From positions 1 to 64,000 of the forward strand of contig CAKQDQ010000001.1 in NCBI GenBank assembly GCA_934229335.1: a stretch of 64,000 nt of DNA, read 5' to 3'. The notes beneath the pieces were generated by a model. The model was not told where the DNA came from. It worked only from the letters and a program-made list of their open reading frames with translations, and did not search any database. The DNA comes from an uncultured Prevotella sp. Lineage in GTDB: Bacteria; Bacteroidota; Bacteroidia; Bacteroidales; Bacteroidaceae. Positions 1 through 9,436 of this stretch are shown here, in pieces. The stretch's first letter is position 1; each line of letters starts with the position of its first letter. A program made the position numbers and the translations under genes.

Positions 1-1825
1 CTTGTACCTTGCCTACACCGTCCTCTTCGTCGATAGTGATAGTAGCACCAGTCTCCTCCTGCATCTGCTGGATAATCTTGCCACCAGGGCCAATTACAGC
101 GCCGATGAATTCCTTAGGTATCTCAATCTGCACGATGCGTGGTACGTGTGGCTTGAGTTCAGCGCGTGGTTCAGCGATAGTGTCGGTGATACATTTAAGG
201 ATATGCTCACGACCTGCCTTTGCTTGCATCAGTGCCTTCTCCAGAATCTCGTATGAGAGACCGTCACACTTGATATCCATCTGTGTGGCTGTAAGACCGT
301 CCTTAGTACCAGTTGTCTTAAAGTCCATATCGCCCAGGTGGTCCTCATCGCCGAGAATGTCTGAGAGTACAGCGTACTTGTCCTCACCAGGGTTCTTGAT
401 AAGTCCCATAGCAATACCGCTGACAGGCTTCTTCATAGGTACGCCAGCGTCCATAAGTGCCAGTGTTCCTGCGCATACAGTAGCCATTGATGATGATCCG
501 TTAGACTCAAGAATCTGGCTAACGAGGCGTACTGTGTAAGGGAAGTCAGCAGGAATCTGTCCCTTCAGACCGCGCCATGCGAGGTGACCGTGACCAATCT
601 CGCGGCGACCTACGCCACGCTGTGCCTTAGCTTCGCCTGTGCAGAATGGTGGGAAGTTATAGTGGAGGAGGAAACGCTGGTAAGAACGCTCTAATACATC
701 GTCAACAAGCTTTTCGTCGAGCTTTGTACCGAGGGTACAAGTGGTAAGCGATTGTGTCTCGCCACGTGTGAATATAGAGCTTCCGTGAGGCATTGGCAGT
801 GGAGAAACCTCGCACCAGATAGGACGAATCTCAGTGGTCTTACGACCGTCGAGACGTACCCCCTCGTCAAGAATACAACGGCGCATAGCGTCGCGTTCTA
901 CGTCGTGGTAGTATTTGTCAGCCAATGCGTTCTTCTCTTCCAGCTCATCTTCAGTGAGGTCTGTGTGCGCAGCGGCATACTGTTCCTTAAACTCAGTGAT
1001 GATAGCCTCGAAAGCTTCTGCGCGAGCTTGCTTCTCAAGAGCCTGCTTTACTACGTCGTATGCCTTCTGGTAGCACTCTTTCTTTACCTGTTCCTTGAGG
1101 TCATCGTCGTTAACCTCGTGGCAGTACTCGCGCTTCTTGTCGGTGCCGAGTTCCTTCATCAGTTCTACCTGCAGCTCGCACATAGGCTTGATAGCTGCGT
1201 GAGCGGCCTTCAGAGCGTTGAGGAGGTCAATCTCCTGCACCTCGTCCATCTCACCCTCAACCATCATGATATTGTCGGCTGTGGCACCAACCATAAGGTC
1301 CATATCGGCATTTGCCATTTGCTCCTTAGTAGGGTTGATAACAAATTCGCCGTTGATGCGTGCTACTCTAACCTCAGAGATAGGGCACTCGAATGGAATG
1401 TCAGAGCAAGCCAGTGCGCAAGATGCTGCGAAGCCAGCGAGAGCGTCAGGCTGATCAACGCCGTCGGCACTGAAGAGAATGACGTTAACATATACCTCAG
1501 CGTGGTAATCGCTTGGGAAGAGCGGACGTAGAGCGCGGTCAACGAGGCGGCAGGTCAGAATCTCATCATCGTTAGCCTTGCCTTCGCGCTTAGTGAAGCC
1601 ACCAGGGAATCTGCCAGCGGCAGCATACTGCTCGCGGTACTCTACCTGCAGTGGCATGAAATCTGTGCCAGGCACTGCGTCTTTAGCGGCACATACTGTG
1701 GCGAGCAGTACGGTGTTACCCATGCGGAGTGTGCATGAACCGTCGGCCTGCTTTGCCAGCTTTCCTGTTTCAATGGTGATGGTACGTCCATCAGGCAATG
1801 AAACGGTCTTTGTAATTACGTTCAT
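1..1825 (-). CDS. pnp: Polynucleotide phosphorylase, 3'-truncated by window edge
   Basis: PNPase is a phosphorolytic 3'-5' exoribonuclease of RNA turnover. The frame opens with ATG at 1825-1823 ([20 protein letters not shown]) and stays open to the left edge, giving about 608 codons. Two RNase PH-like domains are followed by the start of the KH domain; the GPGGK loop lies near position 90. The C-terminal S1 domain, expected in a protein of about 700-750 residues, lies outside the window. A TAnnTTTG promoter sits about 95 bp upstream. The neighbour cysK is on the same strand but far away (800 bp) and has its own terminator, so pnp is probably transcribed alone. Identification is strong; only the 3' end is unseen. 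Confidence 0.96.
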   Translation of the reverse strand, partial: MNVITKTVSLPDGRTITIETGKLAKQADGSCTLRMGNTVLLATVCAAKDAVPGTDFMPLQVEYREQYAAAGRFPGGFTKREGKANDDEILTCRLVDRALRPLFPSDYHAEVYVNVILFSADGVDQPDALAGFAASCALACSDIPFECPISEVRVARINGEFVINPTKEQMANADMDLMVGATADNIMMVEGEMDEVQEIDLLNALKAAHAAIKPMCELQVELMKELGTDKKREYCHEVNDDDLKEQVKKECYQKAYDVVKQALEKQARAEAFEAIITEFKEQYAAAHTDLTEDELEEKNALADKYYHDVERDAMRRCILDEGVRLDGRKTTEIRPIWCEVSPLPMPHGSSIFTRGETQSLTTCTLGTKLDEKLVDDVLERSYQRFLLHYNFPPFCTGEAKAQRGVGRREIGHGHLAWRGLKGQIPADFPYTVRLVSQILESNGSSSMATVCAGTLALMDAGVPMKKPVSGIAMGLIKNPGEDKYAVLSDILGDEDHLGDMDFKTTGTKDGLTATQMDIKCDGLSYEILEKALMQAKAGREHILKCITDTIAEPRAELKPHVPRIVQIEIPKEFIGAVIGPGGKIIQQMQEETGATITIDEEDGVGKVQ

Positions 1826-1918
1826 CGAATTGTTTTGAAAATCTTATTGTTTTAACTTACATCTTATTGACGCAGCGCAGCCACGTCGGCATTTACTTCT
1901 TATTTAAGAATAACCGTA

Positions 1919-1926
1919 CAAAGATA
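1919..1926 (-). promoter_or_regulatory. pnp promoter, -7 box
   Basis: Reads TATCTTTG on the minus strand, fitting the Bacteroidota -7 consensus TAnnTTTG. It would give a leader of about 85-90 nt before the pnp ATG at 1825. Confidence 0.6.
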
Positions 1927-2288
1927 CGGAGTTTTAATGGATTAGCCAATATTTTTAACATTATTTATTTTTATAGACGAAGAATGTAAGTGTTCTGCTA
2001 TGGTTGTAGATGGGTTAATATTGTGGTATTCATACAATATGTATTTGCTGTTTTTGCAATCACAGTGCTTTTGTGGTGCAATAAGATAGAGATTGCTGGG
2101 TGAAAGCATAGTTATTGCTGAGCGAAATGGTATGTATGAGATGATGGTTTGACAATGCATTGATACTGAGATGAATACATGAAGGATGGTTGCCGCTAAT
2201 GAAAATGGTAGGTCTCGGAAAAAGATGTTAGTTCAGGCTGCAGAATTGTTGCCAAAGAGTGAACATTGTGATTATTATAAGTAATGTT

Positions 2289-2350
2289 AAAAAAATAACT
2301 TAATCAATTTTATTATAGCCTGAATAATGTTTTCTTACGCATTTTTTATC
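2289..2350. repeat. Dispersed ~62-bp AT-rich repeat, copy 1
   Basis: This stretch aligns without gaps to 55564-55625. Both share a leading A-run plus TAACTT, TCAATTTT, and an identical 22-nt core (2325-2346 here, 55600-55621 there) containing GTTTTCTTACGCA. The middle has diverged. It lies in the 800-bp pnp-cysK gap, most of which (1927-2288 and 2351-2420) shows nothing else I can identify. Function is unknown; it could be the end of a lost mobile element. Confidence 0.55.
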
Positions 2351-2420
2351 TCATCTTGCTGGCTATTTTGTGGCTATTCATCAGTCACGATGCTCGCATC
2401 GACCCCCTCCGCTTTCGCTT

Positions 2421-2441
2421 CTCCCCCGTTTGGCGGGGGAG
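2421..2441. repeat. GC-rich hairpin (CTCCCCC type)
   Basis: An 8-bp perfect stem, CTCCCCCG/CGGGGGAG, closes a 5-nt loop. It is a G-run/C-run hairpin like those at 8519-8538 and 45137-45154, standing alone between pnp and cysK. No T-run follows on either strand, so it is not a normal terminator. Confidence 0.5.
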
Positions 2442-2545
2442 GGCAACCTTCTTCATATCCCCAAAATATCTCAGCAATCTGAGGTAAAAACTGCGCAAGT
2501 TATTATTTTCAACATTACTAAAACGAGGCTGAAGGGGGGGAATAG

Positions 2546-2596
2546 AAAAAAAATGAAGAACGGAGTTGCAATATAGTGTAACTTCCATTCTTCATT
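2546..2596 (-). terminator. cysK rho-independent terminator
   Basis: On the minus strand, downstream of the cysK stop, the segment 2580-2596 pairs with 2552-2567 (about 16 bp with one bulge and one wobble). It is followed directly by eight T residues (plus-strand A-run 2546-2553). The arm belongs to the AATGAAGAA-type repeats also seen at 60843-60949. Confidence 0.8.
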
Positions 2597-2626
2597 CCTT
2601 ATTCTTTATTTCTCCTAAGAAGGACA

Positions 2627-3571
2627 TTATAGTGGATACTCGTCAAACGCGTAGAGCACAGTAGAGAGATAACGCTCGCCAGTGTCAGGGAGAAGTGTAA
2701 CGATGCGCTTGCCCTTGTTCTCAGGACGCTTAGCAAGAAGTTGCGCTGCGAAGGCAGCGGCACCAGAACTGATACCTACGAGGAGGCCCTCCTGCTGTGC
2801 CAGTTCGCGACCAGTGCGTATAGCGTCGTCGTTGTCAATGTCGAGCACCTCATCAATTACAGAAGCGTCGTAAGTCTTAGGTATGAAGCCTGCACCAATA
2901 CCCTGTATCTTGTGTGGTCCCATAGGCTGCCCGTTAAGTACGGCAGATGTTGATGGCTCAACAGCGTAAACCTTAATGTTAGGGTTCTGCTCCTTTAAGT
3001 ACTTTGCTATACCAGAGATAGTACCACCTGTACCTACGCCTGCAACGAAGATATCTATAGTGCCTTCAGTCTGCTTCCATATCTCAGGACCAGTGGTAGC
3101 ATAGTGGCGTGCAGGGTTAGCAGGGTTCTCAAACTGTTGTAGTATTACAGAACCAGGAATCTCGTCGCGCAGTTGTTCAGCTGCACGTATTGCTCCTGCC
3201 ATACCGTCCTTACCGCTTGTAAGGCGTACCTCAGCACCGTAAGCCTTTACGAGGTTGCGACGCTCAATGGACATCGTCTCAGGCATGGTAAGGATGAGGT
3301 GGTAGCCCTTTACGGCACTTACGAGTGCGAGACCTACACCAGTGTTACCAGAAGTAGGCTCAATTATCGTAGCACCAGGCTTCAGTATGCCTTTAGCCTC
3401 CGCATCTTCTATCATAGCGAGAGCTATGCGGTCTTTTACGCTACCGCCAGGATTGAAATACTCTACTTTTGCGATGATTGGATTCTCAAGACCGTTCTTT
3501 GCTGAAAACTTGTTGAGTTCGAGCAGTGGAGTGTTGCCAACAAGCTCGGTGAGGGATTTTGCTATTGCCAT
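2627..3571 (-). CDS. cysK: Cysteine synthase A (O-acetylserine sulfhydrylase)
   Basis: This PLP enzyme of fold type II makes L-cysteine from O-acetylserine and sulfide in the cytoplasm. The 314-residue length is the family norm. Seen in the sequence: the PLP lysine Lys46 in GGSVKDR, the substrate loop EPTSGNTG, the glycine-rich phosphate-binding GVGTGGT, and the C-terminal LLPDTGERY. The start [16 protein letters not shown] matches where the family begins. A minus-strand promoter at 3620-3627 and a strong terminator at 2546-2596 make it a single-gene unit, divergent from the S41 protease gene. Cystathionine beta-synthase is unlikely because there is no CBS or haem region. Confidence 0.96.
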   Translation of the reverse strand: MAIAKSLTELVGNTPLLELNKFSAKNGLENPIIAKVEYFNPGGSVKDRIALAMIEDAEAKGILKPGATIIEPTSGNTGVGLALVSAVKGYHLILTMPETMSIERRNLVKAYGAEVRLTSGKDGMAGAIRAAEQLRDEIPGSVILQQFENPANPARHYATTGPEIWKQTEGTIDIFVAGVGTGGTISGIAKYLKEQNPNIKVYAVEPSTSAVLNGQPMGPHKIQGIGAGFIPKTYDASVIDEVLDIDNDDAIRTGRELAQQEGLLVGISSGAAAFAAQLLAKRPENKGKRIVTLLPDTGERYLSTVLYAFDEYPL

Positions 3572-3619
3572 ATTCGTATCGTTTTTGTGTTTGTTACGTT
3601 ATTAATTGTTTTCTGAGTG

Positions 3620-3627
3620 CAAAATTA
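3620..3627 (-). promoter_or_regulatory. cysK promoter, -7 box
   Basis: Reads TAATTTTG on the minus strand, followed by CACTCAGAAAA, the same start region as the promoters at 11087 and 25992. It predicts a leader of about 45 nt. Confidence 0.7.
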
Positions 3628-3659
3628 CTGAGTTTTCGCATATTGCACAATAACATAAG

Positions 3660-3690
3660 TTTGTCATTTGAAGTTTTTTTACTAACTTTG
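3660..3690 (+). promoter_or_regulatory. Promoter of the S41 protease gene
   Basis: A -33 element TTTG (3660-3663), a 19-nt spacer and a -7 box TAACTTTG (3683-3690) match the Bacteroidota housekeeping promoter. The leader would be about 70 nt. Confidence 0.7.
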
Positions 3691-3761
3691 CATTCATTAC
3701 AGGACGCCCCTGTACCTTGGGCTATATATGCCGCGGTATGGGCTTTATCTATATATAATGT

Positions 3762-5402
3762 ATGAAACATAACCAGACAATGCGTTTTCTTACGGCACTG
3801 CTATTGTGTCTCGCCATAGTACAGTACACTGCCGCGCAACGTAGAATTAACAATGTAGACGAGACGAACCTACAGAAGATGACTATCGCTACTATGGCGA
3901 TAACGAGTCTGTATGTAGACAGTGTGGACGACAAGAAACTGGCGGAAGACGCCATAAGAGGAATGTTGGAGAAACTGGATCCACACTCCAGCTACTCTAC
4001 TCCGAAGGAGGTGAAGAGCCTTACCGAGCCACTACAAGGTAACTTTGACGGCATAGGGGTGCAGTTTAATATGCTGGAAGACACACTGCTCGTGATACAA
4101 ACCGTTAACAACGGACCATCAGAAAAAGTAGGAGTGCTGGCTGGCGACCGTATAATATCAGTCAACGACACAGCCATAGCGGGAGTAAAGATGTCGAAAC
4201 AAGACATCATGAGAAGACTGCGCGGACCTAAGGGCACAAAGGTGAAGATAGGGGTGAAGCGCACAGGGATAAAGGAAACAGTGTACTTTACCGTCACACG
4301 CGACAAGATTCCGCTTAATACCGTTGATGCTTCGTACATGATACGACCAGGAATAGGATATATCAGCATCTCGTCTTTCGGACAAACTACGCACAAGGAG
4401 TTTGTAGACTGCGTAACGCAACTACAGAAGGGTGGCATGAAAGACCTAATCATCGACCTGCGTGACAACGGTGGCGGATACCTACAGGCAGCCGTAGATA
4501 TGCTGGATGAGCTGTTAGACAATAACGACCTCCTTGTATATACAGAGGGAAGATCCGTAAGACGACATGAGTTCAGAGCCCATGGCAACGGCATATTCCG
4601 CAAAGGACGCATCGTAGTGCTTGTAAACGAATATTCTGCGTCGGCGGCGGAGATTGTCTCTGGTGCCATACAAGACCAAGACAGAGGCACAATCATAGGT
4701 AGACGAACATTCGGAAAGGGACTGGTGCAGAGACCTATCGACCTGCCTGACGGTTCAATGATACGCCTTACTGTGGCGCACTACTACACACCTTCTGGAC
4801 GATGCATACAGAAACCTTACGAGAAAGGCAAGGCACAGGACTATCAACACGACTTAGAGAACAGATATAAACACGGAGAGCTGACTAACGCAGACAGCAT
4901 ACACTTTGCCGACTCGCTGAAGTTTGAGACGCTGAAGCTACATCGCACCGTCTATGGCGGTGGTGGTGTGATGCCCGACATCTTCGTGCCGCTCGACACT
5001 ACGCTATACACTCGTTACCATCGTGAACTGAGTGCGCACAGCATAATCCTCAACGCTAACCTGCGTTACGTAGAGACAGCACGCAAAGAACTGCTGAAGC
5101 GATACGGAAAAGAAGCGGAGCCAAATGGAAGCGGAACAAAAGGCGCAAAGGGATTCAAAGCCTTTATGGAGGAGTTTACCATCCCCGACGTCGTGATAGA
5201 AGGCATTATAGAAGAGGGTAAAAAACAGAAAATTACGCCAAAAGATGACGAAGAGCGCGAAAAGACCGTGAAGATGGTACGCCAGCAGATGAAAGCACTG
5301 GTGGCAAGAGACCTCTGGACAATGACGGAATATTTCCGTGTGATGAACGAAGATAATGACTTCGTGAGAAGCGCACTAAAACATCTTGAAACCATAAAAT
5401 GA
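3762..5402 (+). CDS. S41 family C-terminal processing peptidase (CtpA/Prc type)
   Basis: This is a periplasmic serine protease of 546 residues. An N-terminal signal sequence (MRFLTALLLCLAIVQYTAA, from Met7) is followed by the N-terminal helical region, a PDZ domain at about 85-165 (GIGVQF, GDRIISVND) and the S41 catalytic domain at about 190-360. The catalytic set is complete: Ser294 in NEYSASAAE, Lys319 in FGKGLVQ and Gln323. The C-terminal 150 residues are charged and helical. The family cleaves periplasmic or lipoprotein substrates, often guided by their C-termini; the substrate here cannot be read from sequence. The real start may be Met1 (3762) or Met7 (3780). It has its own promoter and no operon partner. 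Confidence 0.93.
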   Translation: MKHNQTMRFLTALLLCLAIVQYTAAQRRINNVDETNLQKMTIATMAITSLYVDSVDDKKLAEDAIRGMLEKLDPHSSYSTPKEVKSLTEPLQGNFDGIGVQFNMLEDTLLVIQTVNNGPSEKVGVLAGDRIISVNDTAIAGVKMSKQDIMRRLRGPKGTKVKIGVKRTGIKETVYFTVTRDKIPLNTVDASYMIRPGIGYISISSFGQTTHKEFVDCVTQLQKGGMKDLIIDLRDNGGGYLQAAVDMLDELLDNNDLLVYTEGRSVRRHEFRAHGNGIFRKGRIVVLVNEYSASAAEIVSGAIQDQDRGTIIGRRTFGKGLVQRPIDLPDGSMIRLTVAHYYTPSGRCIQKPYEKGKAQDYQHDLENRYKHGELTNADSIHFADSLKFETLKLHRTVYGGGGVMPDIFVPLDTTLYTRYHRELSAHSIILNANLRYVETARKELLKRYGKEAEPNGSGTKGAKGFKAFMEEFTIPDVVIEGIIEEGKKQKITPKDDEEREKTVKMVRQQMKALVARDLWTMTEYFRVMNEDNDFVRSALKHLETIK

Positions 5403-5509
5403 TAATTATTTCACCTACTTTTTACGATTTTTCCTGCACAAACACCCTATTTGTGTGCAAAAGACAATGCTTTTTCAAGAAATAATTTGGTCATTAAGAA
5501 GATATTGTG

Positions 5510-5517
5510 TAACTTTG
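5510..5517 (+). promoter_or_regulatory. acpP promoter, -7 box
   Basis: TAACTTTG followed by CACCGAAA. The leader to the acpP ATG is about 60 nt and A-rich, without a clear Shine-Dalgarno sequence. Confidence 0.7.
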
Positions 5518-5582
5518 CACCGAAATTCGTTTAGAATAATTGTAAAAAATAAAAAGAATATTAATCAAAAAGAATTAAAATC

Positions 5583-5819
5583 ATGTCTGAAATTGAATCA
5601 AAAGTAGTTGAGATTATCGTTGATAAACTTGGTGTTGACGCAGCAGAGGTAAAGTCAGAGGCATCTTTCACAAATGACCTCGGTGCAGACTCTCTTGACA
5701 CTGTAGAGCTCATCATGGAGCTTGAGAAGGAGTTTGGTGTTACTATCCCTGACTCAGACGCAGAGAAGATCCAGACTGTTGGTGACGCTGTTGCATACAT
5801 CGAGAACGCAAGCAAGTAA
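5583..5819 (+). CDS. acpP: Acyl carrier protein
   Basis: ACP carries the growing fatty acyl chain on a phosphopantetheine arm. At 78 residues it is full length; the attachment serine is Ser37 in [10 protein letters not shown], and the protein is strongly acidic with the usual four-helix pattern. It stands directly before fabF and rnc, the common Bacteroidota order. A terminator at 5857-5907 separates it from fabF, which would let acpP be made in excess over the condensing enzyme, as the pathway needs. Confidence 0.98.
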   Translation: MSEIESKVVEIIVDKLGVDAAEVKSEASFTNDLGADSLDTVELIMELEKEFGVTIPDSDAEKIQTVGDAVAYIENASK

Positions 5820-5856
5820 TATCACTTGCCGCGTGCGGTAGTCAGTATGATACTAA

Positions 5857-5907
5857 TGGGGGACGGCAAGGCGAAGACTTTTCGACTAACCGTCCCTCAT
5901 TTTTTTT
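5857..5907 (+). terminator. Terminator between acpP and fabF
   Basis: Arms 5857-5866 and 5890-5899 form a 10-bp stem with one G-U pair; the loop holds a second small hairpin. Eight T residues follow (5900-5907). It probably lets only part of the transcription pass into fabF. Confidence 0.85.
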
Positions 5908-6032
5908 CAATTACTTCGGATTCCATAAGCCATGACAGTGTCATCATGTGATAAAGATTACATCACTATAACACTCTTCAAGGCAAAAAGCTACGGAATC
6001 CTTTTTTTTACATTATTATTATTTATAATAAC

Positions 6033-7292
6033 ATGGAACTTAAAAGAGTTGTTGTTACAGGTATCGGTGCCGTTACACCACTCGGACTTAGTGCTGAGGA
6101 GACATGGCAGAACCTGCTGAACGGCGTTAGTGGAGCAGCAGACATAAAGCAGTTTGACGCCACAAGATACAAGACACACTTTGCGTGCGAGGTAAAGGAC
6201 TTTGATCCTTCTAAGTGGATAGACCGCAAGGAAGTACGTAAGATGGACAAATTCTGCCAATTCGCCATAGCAAGTGCTGCCATGGGCATTGAGGATGCCG
6301 CCATTGACCTTGAGACAGTAGATAAGAATCGCATCGGCGTTATCTACGGTGTAGGCATCGGTGGACTCAAAACCATGCAGGACGAGATAGACTATTACTC
6401 TTCTCACAAGGACACACCGAAGTTTAACCCATTCTTCATCCCTAAGATGATAGGCGATATCGCACCAGGTCAGATATCTATACGTTACGGCTTCCACGGT
6501 CCTAACTACGCTACTACCAGTGCTTGCGCATCTTCTACCAACGCTTTGGCTGATGCTTTCAACCTCATTCGCCTTGGTAAGGCTAACATCATCGTCAGCG
6601 GTGGCGCAGAGGCTGTCATCACAGACCCAGGTCTTGGCGGTTTTAACTCTATGCACGCTCTCTCTACACGCAACGATGAGCCACAAAAAGCAAGCCGTCC
6701 ATTCTCTGCTTCAAGAGATGGATTCGTAATGGGCGAAGGCGCAGCCTGCCTCATACTTGAGGAACTTGAGCACGCTAAGGCACGCGGAGCGAAGATATAC
6801 TGCGAGATGGTGGGCGAGGGAATGTCTGCCGACGCTTACCACATCACAGCGTCTCACCCAGAGGGTCTCGGCGCAAAGATTGTGATGAGTGAGGCTCTGA
6901 AGGACGCTAACATGAAGCCAGAGGACATCGACTACATCAATGTTCACGGCACGTCAACACCTGTTGGCGACATCTCTGAGGCTAAAGCCATCAAGGAACT
7001 CTTCGGAGATTGGGCTTACAAGCTCAACATCTCTTCTACAAAGTCTATGACTGGTCACCTCCTTGGTGCTGCTGGCGCAGTAGAGGCAATGGCCTGCGTA
7101 CTGTCAGTACAGAACGATATCATTCCTCCTACTATCAACCACGAGGAAGGAGACGAAGACCCAGAGATTGACTATAACATGAACTTCACCTTCAACAAGG
7201 CGCAAAAGCGCGAGGTACGTGCCGCACTGAGCAACACATTCGGCTTCGGTGGACACAACGCTTGCGTGATATTCAAAAAATATGCTGAGTAA
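6033..7292 (+). CDS. fabF: Beta-ketoacyl-ACP synthase II
   Basis: FabF condenses malonyl-ACP with acyl-ACP in fatty-acid elongation. The 419-residue protein carries the thiolase-fold set: Cys165 in TTSACASST, His305 in NVHGTSTP, Lys337 and His342 in TKSMTGHLLGA, which line up with the E. coli FabF residues 163/303/335/340. The Cys-His-His pattern marks FabF/FabB rather than FabH. It begins with MELKRVVVTGIGAVTPLG, a standard FabF start. The last 11 nt overlap the start of rnc, so the two are translationally coupled. It sits downstream of acpP but beyond a terminator. Confidence 0.97.
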   Translation: MELKRVVVTGIGAVTPLGLSAEETWQNLLNGVSGAADIKQFDATRYKTHFACEVKDFDPSKWIDRKEVRKMDKFCQFAIASAAMGIEDAAIDLETVDKNRIGVIYGVGIGGLKTMQDEIDYYSSHKDTPKFNPFFIPKMIGDIAPGQISIRYGFHGPNYATTSACASSTNALADAFNLIRLGKANIIVSGGAEAVITDPGLGGFNSMHALSTRNDEPQKASRPFSASRDGFVMGEGAACLILEELEHAKARGAKIYCEMVGEGMSADAYHITASHPEGLGAKIVMSEALKDANMKPEDIDYINVHGTSTPVGDISEAKAIKELFGDWAYKLNISSTKSMTGHLLGAAGAVEAMACVLSVQNDIIPPTINHEEGDEDPEIDYNMNFTFNKAQKREVRAALSNTFGFGGHNACVIFKKYAE

Positions 7293-8457
7293 CATTATTG
7301 ATAGAATAAGACTCCCTTTCCGCAAGGAGAAGGAGTTTTATTTTGCTTTATACGAGATATTAGGTTTTTATCCGCACAACATCACTTACTACAAGGTTGC
7401 CCTGATGCACAAAAGCCTTGGACATCGCGCCACGGCTAAGGAACTGAAAGCACTGGAGAACACTACCTTCAAGAAGGAAAAAGGCGCGAAGAAAGACGAC
7501 GGACGCTACGAAGTGTTCAAACGCAAGCAGAGCAAAAAGGCGCGAATGAACGCTGATAACGCAAAAGGACCGAGAAAGGGAAAGCTCGGAAAGCAGCTGA
7601 ACAATGAGCGACTGGAGTTCTTAGGCGACGCTATCCTCGACGCAGTGGTAGGCGATGTGGTTTACCGTTGCTTCCCAGGCAAACCTGAAGGATTCCTCAC
7701 CAACACTCGTTCAAAACTGGTGCAACGTGAGACACTCGGCAGATTGGCAAAGGAGATGGGCGTCACAAAGCTCATATTGGCAAGCGGAAAGAACGCTACG
7801 CACAACAGTTATATAGGTGGCAACGCTTTCGAAGCACTCGTAGGAGCGGTGTATCTCGACAGAGGATACGACGCATGTTACGACTTCTGGATTAACCGCG
7901 TGATGAAATCATACCTCAATGTTGACAAGGTGGCTTACAAGGAAGTGAACTTCAAGTCGAAGATACTGGAGTGGTCACAGAAGAACCGTGTCAATATGGA
8001 GTTCATACTGGAAGAACAAACGCAAGACAAGCAAGGCTCACCCAAGTTTGTATACACCTTATGCCTTGAGGGACAAAAGGGAGGTACAGCCGAGGGATTC
8101 TCTAAAAAGGAGAGCCAACAGAAGGCTTGTGAGATAACTCTTAAGAAACTTCGCTCTGACAGTAAGTTCCTCGACAGCGTGTTTGCGGCAAAGACGGAAA
8201 GAACAAAGATGGAAGAAAACCCTACCACCGCCGTGCCTACTGTGGACGAACAAAAGAATAATGATTTCTTCATAGATAAAGAAGCGGACGCTAACGCAAA
8301 ACCTGTAAGCGAGACTGAAGGCGAAGTAGACAACCTGTCACTTGATGATATCAACGCTACGCCAAAGGAACGGACACAAGAAGACATCATTGCGCAAGCG
8401 GAAGAGCAGGCGTATAATGAACCTCTCTCTCGACCTTCTACCAAAACAGAGGAGTAA
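7282..8457 (+). CDS. rnc: Ribonuclease III with basic insert and acidic tail
   Basis: RNase III cuts double-stranded RNA in rRNA maturation and mRNA control. The catalytic signature NNERLEFLGDAILD is intact, and a dsRNA-binding domain follows at about 215-285. At 391 residues it is much longer than the usual 220-250. Two parts explain this: a Lys/Arg-rich insert at about residues 50-105, between the first helices (HKS...) and the signature, and an acidic, low-complexity C-terminal tail of about 100 residues after the dsRNA-binding domain. It starts inside the end of fabF (11-nt overlap), the normal Bacteroidota arrangement. Confidence 0.94.
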   Translation: MLSNIIDRIRLPFRKEKEFYFALYEILGFYPHNITYYKVALMHKSLGHRATAKELKALENTTFKKEKGAKKDDGRYEVFKRKQSKKARMNADNAKGPRKGKLGKQLNNERLEFLGDAILDAVVGDVVYRCFPGKPEGFLTNTRSKLVQRETLGRLAKEMGVTKLILASGKNATHNSYIGGNAFEALVGAVYLDRGYDACYDFWINRVMKSYLNVDKVAYKEVNFKSKILEWSQKNRVNMEFILEEQTQDKQGSPKFVYTLCLEGQKGGTAEGFSKKESQQKACEITLKKLRSDSKFLDSVFAAKTERTKMEENPTTAVPTVDEQKNNDFFIDKEADANAKPVSETEGEVDNLSLDDINATPKERTQEDIIAQAEEQAYNEPLSRPSTKTEE

Positions 8458-8506
8458 ATACACTTACGTAACTTATATAATAATATACAATTAATAACTA
8501 ACAATA

Positions 8507-8552
8507 CCCCATATCTTGCTTTTCCCATTAGGGAAGGGTAGGGAGACGGGCA
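8507..8552. repeat. CCCCATATCT/GGGTAGGGAG hairpin repeat, copy A
   Basis: A short element with CCCCATATCT, a stem-loop at 8519-8538 (8 pairs, two of them G-U) and a trailing GGGTAGGGAG. Its relative is at 45130-45178. It lies just before dapB and would be in the dapB leader. Confidence 0.5.
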
Positions 8553-8561
8553 GATTTTAAT

Positions 8562-9317
8562 ATGAAAATAGCACTTATTGGATACGGCAAAATGGGCAAG
8601 ATGATTGAGCAAATAGCTCTCTCGCGCGGCCATGAGATAGTAAGCATTATTGATATCGACAACCAAGAGGACTTTGACAGCCCAACATTCGCTTCGGCTG
8701 ACGTAGCGATAGAGTTCACAGCACCACACGTAGCTTACGGCAACTACCTCAAAGCGTGGTCAAAAGGCGTGAAGGTAGTTAGCGGCTCTACTGGCTGGCT
8801 CAAAGAGCATGGCGACGATGTACGCCACGCTTGCAACGAGGAAGGAAAGACTCTCTTCTGGGCATCCAACTACTCTATAGGCGTAGCGATATTCTCTGCC
8901 GTTAACAAGTATTTGGCTAAGATAATGAACTCCTTTCCACAGTATGACGTAGAGGAAACAGAGACTCACCACATACATAAGCTCGACCACCCCTCAGGCA
9001 CGGGTATTACTCTCGCAGAGCAGATTGTTGCCAATCTCGACCGTAAGACTGACTGGCAGATGGGTACACTGACACAACCTGATGGCACTGTAGTACCAGC
9101 TGAGAACAACGACAGCGACAAGCTGACCATTAACTCTGTTCGTCGTGGTGAGGTACCAGGTATTCACTCTATCACATGGAACTCTGAAGCAGACCAGATT
9201 ACAATAACTCACGATGCACATTCACGCCAAGGCTTCGCACTCGGTGCTGTGCTTGCAGCAGAGTACACAGCGCAGCACAGCGGACTGTTGACTATCGACG
9301 ATATGTTTAAGTTTTAA
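8562..9317 (+). CDS. dapB: 4-hydroxy-tetrahydrodipicolinate reductase
   Basis: DapB uses NAD(P)H to reduce the product of DapA in the lysine/diaminopimelate pathway. Seen: the N-terminal nucleotide-binding GYGKMG (residues 7-12), the catalytic pair His136 and Lys140 in ETHHIHKLDHPSGTG, and the C-terminal ITHDAHSRQGFALGA. The 251 residues are near the family norm. The active-site motif has Leu-Asp-His where many enzymes have Lys-Asp-Ala-Pro, a variation known in Bacteroidota. It is followed by lepB 119 nt downstream, likely in the same transcript; a hairpin repeat precedes the start. Confidence 0.95.
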   Translation: MKIALIGYGKMGKMIEQIALSRGHEIVSIIDIDNQEDFDSPTFASADVAIEFTAPHVAYGNYLKAWSKGVKVVSGSTGWLKEHGDDVRHACNEEGKTLFWASNYSIGVAIFSAVNKYLAKIMNSFPQYDVEETETHHIHKLDHPSGTGITLAEQIVANLDRKTDWQMGTLTQPDGTVVPAENNDSDKLTINSVRRGEVPGIHSITWNSEADQITITHDAHSRQGFALGAVLAAEYTAQHSGLLTIDDMFKF

Positions 9318-9329
9318 TTAGTGATTTGG

Positions 9330-9436
9330 ACGTTTCGTGGTTTGGTTGTTTCGTAAATAGATTGCTATATAGAAGAAATCATCCGACAACCAAACCACTA
9401 AACAACCAAACCACTAAACCACCAAACAACCAAACA
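9330..9436. repeat. TTTAGTTG/CAACTAAA-type repeat, locus 1
   Basis: Imperfect 7-9-nt units such as AAACAACC, AAACCACT and AAACAACT fill this gap. The first part (9330-9356) is the inverted copy of 9383-9408, and the C/A-rich part runs straight into the lepB start codon. Related loci: 30773-30880, 37756-37815, 39167-39223. Confidence 0.7.

Noticed and set aside
752-1531. Open plus-strand frame of 259 codons
   Set aside because: It lies antisense to pnp, which has an unmistakable protein sequence; the frame is a shadow of its codon use.
2370-2588. Short frames on both strands in the pnp-cysK gap
   Set aside because: They translate hairpin and terminator repeats; no start signal or conserved features.
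5991-6686. Minus-strand frame of 231 codons
   Set aside because: Antisense to fabF; no promoter or recognisable domain.
7935-8729. Minus-strand frame of 264 codons across rnc and dapB
   Set aside because: Antisense to two certain genes and across a repeat; no protein-like features.
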